Positions 58,002 to 64,000 of a DNA stretch of 64,000 nt are shown here, in pieces; the first letter of the stretch is position 1; each line of letters opens with the position of its first letter. The notes beneath the pieces are model-generated. The model was not told the DNA's origin and did no database searches. It saw nothing but the letters and a program-made list of their open reading frames with translations. Position numbers and translations under genes: made by a program. The DNA is from G965197675 sp965197675 (GTDB taxonomy: Bacteria > Chloroflexota > Dehalococcoidia > Plut-88900), in contig OZ240221.1 in the NCBI GenBank assembly GCA_965197675.1, positions 744,001 to 808,000 on the forward strand. The letters run 5' to 3'.

Positions 58002-59165
58002 TTATAGCAGCACCAGGTTGTTGCGATGGACTACCTCTTCCCCGTATTCGGCTCCCAGCAACTCCTGAATAGCGCTGGAATTTACCCCTTGAATGGTGGA
58101 CACGTCCTTGGCGTCGTAGTTGGTCAAGCCGGTGGCTATTCTAGTGCCATCGGGGCCCAATATGTTTACCACGTCTCCCCGTCGAAAGCTCCCTTCGACC
58201 CCCGTCACCCCAGCGGGCAGCAGGCTCTTCCCTCCCCTTTTTAACGCTCTGGCGGCACCACCGTCTATCTTGATAGCGCCCTTGGAGTTGATCCCACTTA
58301 GCATCCACCTCTGGCGACTCTCCTTCCTGTCGGTGGAGCTGGGAAAGAAGGTGCCCAGCGCCTCTCCCGCTGCCAGACGAAGGACGACGCCCTCCTCCCT
58401 TCCATTAGCGATAACCACGTTAACCCCCGAGGTAGTTGCCGCGTGTGCAGCTTCTACCTTGGTGACCATCCCACCTATGGCCAGGGGGCTTCCGGTACCC
58501 CCTGCCAAGGCCCGGATTCCATCGTCGATCACCTCCACTCTAGAGATGAGCCGGGCGTCGGGGGCTTTGTGGGGGTCGGCGGTGTACAGGCCTTCAGTAT
58601 CGGTTAGTATTATCAAGATATCGGCATCGATAAGGTTGGCCACCATCGCTGAGAGGCTGTCATTGTCGCCGAATTGGGATTCTCGAATCTCATCCACCGA
58701 TACTACGTCGTTCTCGTTGACTATAGGTATCACGCCCAACTCCAGCAGCTTGGATAGCGTGTTTCTCACATTGAGGTACCCCAATCGATCCGATAGATCG
58801 TGCTTGGAGACCAGGGCCTGGGCTACAGTAATGTCATGAACGTCAAATAGCCGATCATAGGCCTGCATCAGCCTCCCCTGCCCCACCGAAGCCAACACCT
58901 GTCGCATGGGGACGCCTCGTTGTCCGGAGGCCTGCTTCAGGATTCCTCGGCCCGAGGCGATGGCGCCCGAGGAGACTATGACCATCTCAACCCCGGCCCT
59001 GTGAAGCTGGGCCACCTGCTCCACCAGGTTGGACATCAGGTCTAGATTAAGGCTCTGCTCATCGCCGGCCAGCAGGTTGGTTCCCAGCTTAACTACCAGC
59101 CGGCGATATTCGACCTTCTCTGAGTGGAAGTAGGTCTTCTTGGGAGTGGAGACTGAACGAGCCAT
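58002..59165 (-). CDS. proB: Glutamate 5-kinase
   Basis: 387 residues. Amino-acid kinase domain (LVVKLGTNLLAG, IVSSGAIASGRGIL, NENDVVSVDEI, DTEGLYTADP) followed by a C-terminal PUA domain from about 285 (GAIKIDGGAARALKRGGKSLL). It phosphorylates glutamate as the first step of proline synthesis and is feedback-inhibited by proline in known cases. proA lies downstream on the same strand but separated by ~790 bp of decayed genes. Normal length. Confidence 0.96.
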   Translation of the reverse strand: MARSVSTPKKTYFHSEKVEYRRLVVKLGTNLLAGDEQSLNLDLMSNLVEQVAQLHRAGVEMVIVSSGAIASGRGILKQASGQRGVPMRQVLASVGQGRLMQAYDRLFDVHDITVAQALVSKHDLSDRLGYLNVRNTLSKLLELGVIPIVNENDVVSVDEIRESQFGDNDSLSAMVANLIDADILIILTDTEGLYTADPHKAPDARLISRVEVIDDGIRALAGGTGSPLAIGGMVTKVEAAHAATTSGVNVVIANGREEGVVLRLAAGEALGTFFPSSTDRKESRQRWMLSGINSKGAIKIDGGAARALKRGGKSLLPAGVTGVEGSFRRGDVVNILGPDGTRIATGLTNYDAKDVSTIQGVNSSAIQELLGAEYGEEVVHRNNLVLL

Positions 59166-59256
59166 AGAGGAAGTGTCCTGGTATTGAGTCCCTTATCGTA
59201 CCTAGAGTAGCTTTCATTATAGCAAGACGTTAGCGATGGCTACAACGCGAAACAAG

Positions 59257-59265
59257 GTGCTATAA
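59257..59265 (+). promoter_or_regulatory. tsaD extended -10 promoter
   Basis: TGC-TATAAT (59257-59265) is a perfect extended -10; the -35 region is weak. GGGAGGAG at 59267-59274 precedes the ATG at 59283 by 8 nt. Confidence 0.45.
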
Positions 59266-59282
59266 TAGGGAGGAGTATAGAC

Positions 59283-60350
59283 ATGCTTGTTTTGGGCATC
59301 GAGACCTCCTGTGACGAAACCGCTGCGGCAGTGGTGCGGAACGGCACCCACGCCCTCTCCAACGTGATCTCTTCCCAGGTGGACATCCACGCCCGGTATG
59401 GGGGAGTCGTACCGGAAGTCGCTTCTAGACAGCACATCCTGCAGATCGTCCCCGTCATTGAGATGGCCATGGAGGAAGCACAGGCGGACTGGAGTGGCCT
59501 GGATGGTATTGCAGTCACCATGGGGCCCGGGTTGGCCGGCTCTCTTCTGGTGGGGGTTAACATGGCCAAGGCCCTGGCACTAGCCCGCCAGATTCCACTG
59601 GTGGGGGTCAATCATCTTGAGGGGCACATCTATGCCAACTGGATTCAGGAGAGCGCCCCATCTAATGAAGTAGGCTTCCCCTGCCTCTGCCTCATCACCT
59701 CGGGGGGCCACACCGACCTGGTGCTGATGGAGGACCACGGCGACTATCAGCTTCTTGGCAGAACCAGAGACGACGCCGCAGGTGAAGCCTTCGACAAGGT
59801 GGCCCGGGTTCTGGGGTTGGGATATCCCGGGGGACCCGTCATCGAGAAGGTGGCGCGACACAGCACCAGCCCCATCTCTTTTCCCAGGGCTTGGCTGAAG
59901 GGCAGCAACGATTTTAGCTTCAGTGGCCTCAAGACCGCCGTATTGAGGGTCGCCGAGGATATGGGAGTTGCAGACGGGGGCAATGGGCATTCTTCGGGCT
60001 TAGATCATCCCACGGATCATCTGGCAGACATAGCCGCAGGCTTTCAGGATGCGGTGGTGGATATGCTGGTGGAGAAGACGGCAGAAGCAGCCCGAAGGTA
60101 CAGCGTCCGAGAGGTGCTCATGTCCGGGGGCGTGGCGGCCAACGGAACCTTGCGGCAGGCCATGATCCGTCGTTGTCCCGTCTCCGTCCGATGCCCTAGG
60201 CCCATCTTGTGCACTGATAACGCCGCCATGATAGCCGCCAGCGGCTTTCGGCGCCTGTCCTTGGGGAAGAGAGCAGGATGGGATCTGGAGGCCTACGCCA
60301 ACTTGTCCTTATCCAGCATGCGGCCTGCCCAGCCCCTCCAGACGGCATGA
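59283..60350 (+). CDS. tsaD: tRNA N6-adenosine threonylcarbamoyltransferase
   Basis: 355 residues of the Kae1/TsaD family: MLVLGIETSCDETAAAVV, the Fe-binding His111-x3-His115 in NHLEGHIYANW, ITSGGHTDLVLM, and a later SGLKTAVLR and GGVAANGTLR. With TsaB, TsaE and TsaC it makes t6A37 in tRNAs reading ANN codons. Essential gene in most bacteria. Intact length. Divergent from proB. Confidence 0.97.
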   Translation: MLVLGIETSCDETAAAVVRNGTHALSNVISSQVDIHARYGGVVPEVASRQHILQIVPVIEMAMEEAQADWSGLDGIAVTMGPGLAGSLLVGVNMAKALALARQIPLVGVNHLEGHIYANWIQESAPSNEVGFPCLCLITSGGHTDLVLMEDHGDYQLLGRTRDDAAGEAFDKVARVLGLGYPGGPVIEKVARHSTSPISFPRAWLKGSNDFSFSGLKTAVLRVAEDMGVADGGNGHSSGLDHPTDHLADIAAGFQDAVVDMLVEKTAEAARRYSVREVLMSGGVAANGTLRQAMIRRCPVSVRCPRPILCTDNAAMIAASGFRRLSLGKRAGWDLEAYANLSLSSMRPAQPLQTA

Positions 60351-60396
60351 TCTTGGTTCAAGAGGACTGCCTAGAACAAGCCTGCCGTTCCTACTG

Positions 60397-61734
60397 CTAG
60401 CATACAGGGCTTGGCGCTAAAACTTCGGCACCATCCCGGGAGCTCAGAGCCGTCCCAAGGGGACAGCTGGGGCAATGGCCATATCGGCAGGGCCCCTTGG
60501 ACAGTTGAACAAGACCTTGCTGCCGGCAGGCGGAGTTCACCGTCCTCATTTCGTCACCTTGAAGCAGTTGCAGCTTCACCTGCCTGGTTACGTGGTTATC
60601 CCTGCAGAGTGGATAGTTATGAAACATCTCCAACGAGACCCGGCAGAGGACATCATCTGATTGGTACTCGCCCAACGCCCAGTAGTAGGGTAGGATAACA
60701 TTGACCACCATCTCCCTCACCCTCTCCCTGCCCAGGTACCTGGGCACTTCCAAGCTGCCCTCCAATACCCTGACATCCCCCGAACGATGAGCCTCTAAAA
60801 GCCTCCCCTTCAGACCTTCCAACAGACCAGAGTCCATGAAACGACTCAACAGATGTCCCGCTCCCAATATCCTGTTGTTGGGATGGTTGGCTGGCCTTAT
60901 GCGAAAGGTATCCCACTCACCCCTGTTCATCTCCTGACACAGGCAGTAATTTCGCCAGCGACCAGTCAGTTCATCTCCTTCGACCGTCATGCCGACGCCT
61001 TTTGGTTCCTGACAAGGCAGCAGGCCTGCGACTCCCAAGAGCAGGGAAGATATGGTCTTGGGTCGATGATAAGCTGATACTCCCGACGTTAGTCCCTCGA
61101 TGACCGACATGGGAAGGTAATGCGCCAGTCTCTCAAATGCAAGGGTGTTCTTGCTGTACCCCAGAGATCGCATCAGGCCTTGATACAACACCTCTTCCGG
61201 AGGCGTGCGGCTGAGGTCCCCCTGGAACTGGGAGCCCTTTCCCACGAAACGCGCCTCGCCTATTTCGTCCAGCACCTGCCCCAATCTCTCTACACCCAGT
61301 TCTCTGGCCACTTCTCTGCAATCAGAGTAGTGGGGTGGCTCAGGCTCCTCCATCTGCATAAGCGCCTCCAGGGGGAGAGATAGACAACCACTGAGGGGAA
61401 CTGTGGGTATCATAGCTCCATCCTCCCGCTCGACCCTCGGGAGGTCTGCCTCCCAAGTCACGTGGACTACCACGCTGTTATATCCGGCGTCTCGATGGTG
61501 GCCATGGGCTATCCAATCCCTGGCATTGACGTGAAGCTCTGCACTCCCCCTTCGCAACCTACCATCTTCCAGTGCCAGGATGACGTCTTGGAAATCGGGA
61601 CCTCTATCGCCGCTCTGACGCCCTGGAAAGATCACCTGTAGATGCTCGCCAGTGACGGTACACAGGTTTGATCCCTCTATCCACTGTCCCTTCCATATCT
61701 GAGACAGCAGCCTTTCGTCTACTATCCTGCTCAT
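60397..61734 (-). CDS. DUF2851 family protein
   Basis: 445 residues from ATG 61734. Signature segments: LLSQIWKGQWIEGSNLCTVTG, VIFPGRQSGDRGPDFQDVIL, GSAELHVNARDWIAHGHHRD and YNSVVVHVTWEADLPRV, a beta-rich N-terminal part with conserved His/Asp, then a helical C-terminal part ending CRYGHCPSCPLGTAL with Cys that could bind metal. Function is unknown. It begins 7 nt after the XRE gene, so both form one operon. Confidence 0.85.
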   Translation of the reverse strand: MSRIVDERLLSQIWKGQWIEGSNLCTVTGEHLQVIFPGRQSGDRGPDFQDVILALEDGRLRRGSAELHVNARDWIAHGHHRDAGYNSVVVHVTWEADLPRVEREDGAMIPTVPLSGCLSLPLEALMQMEEPEPPHYSDCREVARELGVERLGQVLDEIGEARFVGKGSQFQGDLSRTPPEEVLYQGLMRSLGYSKNTLAFERLAHYLPMSVIEGLTSGVSAYHRPKTISSLLLGVAGLLPCQEPKGVGMTVEGDELTGRWRNYCLCQEMNRGEWDTFRIRPANHPNNRILGAGHLLSRFMDSGLLEGLKGRLLEAHRSGDVRVLEGSLEVPRYLGRERVREMVVNVILPYYWALGEYQSDDVLCRVSLEMFHNYPLCRDNHVTRQVKLQLLQGDEMRTVNSACRQQGLVQLSKGPCRYGHCPSCPLGTALSSRDGAEVLAPSPVC

Positions 61735-61741
61735 CGGCTCA

Positions 61742-62002
61742 TCATTCGGGCTGCTGGGGTTCTCGTTCTGAACAGGCTCGATACTCGTAGCCGGTCCGCT
61801 CGGCAATGATGGAGAGGAGGCGGGCTGAGGTACCTCTGGGCCTGTATAGCCCTGTTTCCCACTCGCTGATGGTCTGCTGACGAGCGCCCATCTCATCGGC
61901 CAGCTCCCGCTGGGTCATCTTCAGGTGCCTCCGCAGGGCCTTCACTGAGTCCTTATGCCAGCGTGTGCCTTTTCCCGTATCGTACTTGGATATTGGCGGC
62001 AT
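61742..62002 (-). CDS. XRE-family helix-turn-helix regulator
   Basis: 86 residues from ATG 62002, with GCGAGGA upstream. The DNA-binding core LRRHLKMTQRELADEMGARQ followed by Q-T-I-S-E-W-E-T-G is the classical Cro/CI helix-turn-helix (about 27-60). A perfect inverted repeat lies about 60 bp upstream and is the likely operator. It is the first gene of a unit with the DUF2851 gene, so it may control that gene. Confidence 0.88.
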   Translation of the reverse strand: MPPISKYDTGKGTRWHKDSVKALRRHLKMTQRELADEMGARQQTISEWETGLYRPRGTSARLLSIIAERTGYEYRACSEREPQQPE

Positions 62003-62060
62003 GTATCCTCGCTTCCACGTGTTTAGTCCAGCTATGCATAGCTTTATTGGATAATTCATA

Positions 62061-62078
62061 TTACACGCAAACGTGTAA
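62061..62078. promoter_or_regulatory. Palindromic operator candidate for the XRE gene
   Basis: TTACACG-CAAA-CGTGTAA is a perfect 7-bp inverted repeat with a 4-bp spacer, and the half-site CACGTGTTTA recurs at 62017-62026. Position 59 bp upstream of the XRE start suits autoregulation. Confidence 0.55.
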
Positions 62079-62208
62079 CACAATCAAGGTTATTCATATC
62101 ATGGGATTCCCAGACTTCCAACTAAGGACTCGCCTAGACAGCGCCGCGCTATGAGAAAATGAGTGGCCCTACACCTTGGGCGTATTTTATGGTATTATCT
62201 TGGATGAG

Positions 62209-62235
62209 TTAGCAGTCGATGCTATAGAGTGCTAA
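62209..62235 (+). promoter_or_regulatory. CIRCE operator (HrcA site)
   Basis: TTAGCAGTC-N9-GAGTGCTAA matches the CIRCE consensus TTAGCACTC-N9-GAGTGCTAA with a single mismatch. It precedes groES by 51 nt. HrcA repressor should control the groESL operon through it. A TATTAT -10-like hexamer lies at 62193-62198, just upstream. No hrcA gene is in the window. Confidence 0.92.
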
Positions 62236-62285
62236 TCTTCTTAGGTATAGGGAAGAATCTTAAACGTAATAGAAAGGGGGAAAGA

Positions 62286-62579
62286 GTGGCTAAGACTTTC
62301 GAGCCATTGGGAGATGGAGTCGTGGTTAGGCCCATCGAGAGGGAAGAGATCACCTCCAGCGGAATAGTATTGCCGGATACCGCCCAGGAAAAGCCTCAAG
62401 AAGGAGAGGTGATGGCCATCGGGCCGGGGCGGATTTCCGACGACGGCAAGCGAATGCCCATGGAGGTCAAGAAGGGGGACAAGGTGCTCTACCGGAAGTA
62501 TTCGGGCACTGAAGTCAGAGATGGCAACGTAGACTATCTGATCGTCAAAGAGTCGGATATTGTCGCCCGCATTCAGTGA
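62286..62579 (+). CDS. groES: Co-chaperonin GroES
   Basis: 97 residues: AKTFEPLGDGVVVRPIEREE, the mobile loop ITSSGIVLPDTAQEKP, and the GKVLAVGxG-like GEVMAIGPGRIS. GTG start at 62286 with AAAGGGGGAAA upstream; the longer frame upstream overlaps the CIRCE region and was rejected. It caps the GroEL chamber. groEL starts 47 nt later. Confidence 0.97.
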   Translation: MAKTFEPLGDGVVVRPIEREEITSSGIVLPDTAQEKPQEGEVMAIGPGRISDDGKRMPMEVKKGDKVLYRKYSGTEVRDGNVDYLIVKESDIVARIQ

Positions 62580-62626
62580 ATTTTTCGTAAACATCTGAAG
62601 TCCATCTAGAGAGGAAGGAGACTGGA

Positions 62627-64000
62627 ATGGCAGCAAAGCAACTGGTCTATAGTGAGGAGGCCAGGGCAAAGTTACGAAATGGCATGGACTCCCTGGCGGA
62701 TGCCGTCAAGATCACTCTCGGGCCCAAGGGCCGCAACGTAATTCTTGACAAGAAGTTCGGACCTCCCACCATCACCAACGATGGTGTGACCATCGCCAAG
62801 GAGATCGAGGTAGAGGACCCCTTTGAAAACATGGGGGCCCAACTAATCAAGGAGGTCGCCACCAAGACCAATGATGTGGCGGGTGACGGAACCACCACCG
62901 CCACCGTGCTCGCTCAGCAGATGATTCGAGATGGAATGAAGAACGTGGCCGCTGGTGCTAACCCTATGGCCCTAAAGCGGGGAATGGAAAGTGCGGCTAC
63001 CGCGGTGGTAGACGATCTGAAGAAGCTCTCCATCTCCGTCTCAGGAAAAGAGCAGATAGCCCAGGTGGCATCTATTTCCGCTGCTGACTCCGAGATAGGC
63101 AACCTGATAGCCGAAGTCATGGAGAAGGTGGGGAAGGACGGGGTCATCACCGTCGAGGAATCCAAGGGTATCCGATACGAGATCGAGTACGTTGAGGGGA
63201 TGGAGATCGATAGGGGGTACATCAGCCCTTACTTCGTCACCAACCCTGACAGGATGGAGGCATCTCTCGATGACCCCTACATTCTGATCACTGACAAGAA
63301 GGTCTCCGCCGTATCCGATATCCTGCCCCTATTGGAGAAGGCCTTGCAGGTCAGCAAGAACCTGGTGGTGATATCCGAGGACGTGGATGGCGAAGCCTTG
63401 GCCACCCTGGTGGTGAACAAGCTGAGGGGCACCCTCAACGGCCTGGCTGTCAAGGCTCCCGGTTTCGGGGATCGGCGCAAGGCCATGCTTCAAGACATAG
63501 CCATTCTCACTGGAGGTACGGTCATAAGTGAAGAGGTGGGAAGGAAATTGGATTCCGCTACTATCGATGACCTGGGACGCGCCCGCAGGGTAGTGTCCGG
63601 TAAGGACGATACCACTATCATAGAGGGCAAGGGCTCCGAGGATGCCATTCAAGGCAGGATTAAGCAGATCAAGGCTCAGATCGAGGAGACTACCTCCGAC
63701 TTCGATCGAGAGAAGTTGCAGGAGAGACTAGCCAAGCTGGCAGGTGGAGTCGGTGTCATCAAGGTCGGTGCCGCCACCGAGGTGGAGTTGAAAGAGAAGA
63801 AGCACCGGGTAGAGGACGCCCTTTCTGCGACTAGGGCTGCCGTTGAAGAGGGAATCGTCTCTGGCGGCGGTGTCGCTCTCCTGAACGCTCAAGGTGCGCT
63901 GGATAAGGGGATCGCGAAGATGGAGGGTGATGATAAGACAGGGGCATCCATAGTTACCAAGGCTCTAGAGCAGCCTATGCGACAGATTGCTATAAACGCC
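62627..64000 (+). CDS. groEL: Chaperonin GroEL (partial, runs off the window)
   Basis: First 458 codons of a normal ~540-residue GroEL. Landmarks: SLADAVKITLGPKGRNVILD, ATP-binding VAGDGTTTATVLAQQM, apical-domain ALQVSKNLVVISEDVDGEAL ATLVVNK, and GGGVALLNAQ. AAGGAG is 8 nt upstream of ATG 62627. With GroES it folds cytosolic proteins; regulated by the CIRCE site. No frameshift to the window end. Confidence 0.98.
   Translation, partial: MAAKQLVYSEEARAKLRNGMDSLADAVKITLGPKGRNVILDKKFGPPTITNDGVTIAKEIEVEDPFENMGAQLIKEVATKTNDVAGDGTTTATVLAQQMIRDGMKNVAAGANPMALKRGMESAATAVVDDLKKLSISVSGKEQIAQVASISAADSEIGNLIAEVMEKVGKDGVITVEESKGIRYEIEYVEGMEIDRGYISPYFVTNPDRMEASLDDPYILITDKKVSAVSDILPLLEKALQVSKNLVVISEDVDGEALATLVVNKLRGTLNGLAVKAPGFGDRRKAMLQDIAILTGGTVISEEVGRKLDSATIDDLGRARRVVSGKDDTTIIEGKGSEDAIQGRIKQIKAQIEETTSDFDREKLQERLAKLAGGVGVIKVGAATEVELKEKKHRVEDALSATRAAVEEGIVSGGGVALLNAQGALDKGIAKMEGDDKTGASIVTKALEQPMRQIAINA

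Noticed and set aside
1..64000. tRNA or rRNA genes
   Set aside because: No cloverleaf with a GTTCGA-type T loop or rRNA-like sequence was found by reading; a tRNAscan run would settle this.

Overview
This is a bacterial chromosome segment with moderate GC. Bacterial identity is clear from the sequence: TatA/B/C, ribosomal protein S20, RF1 (prfA) with its methyltransferase prmC, and groES-groEL behind a CIRCE operator. The mix of acyl-CoA dehydrogenases, CaiB/BaiF CoA-transferases, a DUF2851 protein, BioY, a UGSC-motif selenoprotein and many GTG/TTG starts suggests an uncultured Chloroflexota (Dehalococcoidia-like) aerobe or facultative heterotroph. That placement is an inference; no rRNA or tRNA gene was seen.

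Layout. 0-3.2 kb: three minus-strand acyl-CoA dehydrogenases and a small Lrp/AsnC-type ligand-binding protein. 3.2-4.1 kb: a repeat-rich gap. 4.1-9.3 kb: tenA, an SCP2-like protein, an IscA-type Fe-S carrier next to a YgfZ/IBA57-like protein, and a DUF255 thioredoxin-fold protein. 9.4-15 kb: a two-gene version of D-glutamate cyclase, a HEPN-like orphan, the radical SAM protein AmrS and a RecB-like nuclease. 15-20 kb: an ArsR/AHSA1 pair (AHSA1 interrupted by TAG), a VOC protein, a Ni/Co-type transporter, a CoA-transferase and mazG. 20.3-24.1 kb: two genes with in-frame UGA codons that look like selenocysteine codons (an FmdB zinc ribbon and a UGSC protein), with thioredoxin reductase and the UGSC partner. 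24.3-33.5 kb: E1/E2 of a 2-oxoacid dehydrogenase, an alcohol-dehydrogenase-like reductase, a CitE-like lyase, a DNA glycosylase and a second CoA-transferase. 34.1-38.7 kb: a graveyard of dispersed repeats, a transposase remnant and a decayed group II intron containing two extra genes. 38.8-64 kb: mostly housekeeping: prmC-prfA, hisS<>rel, rpsT, recF, tatA/tatBC, mnmG, bioY, proB/proA, tsaD, groESL.

The most notable signals are: (i) an FmdB-type zinc-ribbon gene whose UGA is followed in frame by a Cys-rich tail, giving a U-x-x-C motif and a hairpin loop 18 nt after the UGA; (ii) the trxB / partner / UGSC cassette, with the same 18-nt UGA-to-loop spacing; (iii) two inverted copies, 30 kb apart, of an unfamiliar ~170-bp element carrying four TCAATCAA-like boxes at fixed 30/31/63-nt spacing, each beside a larger composite repeat that ends in a promoter and the decayed start of a small gene; and (iv) the cargo-bearing, multiply broken group II intron. 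Several genes carry single nonsense changes (AHSA1, intron reverse transcriptase, lipoprotein), so decay is under way in the accessory parts while the core genes are intact.
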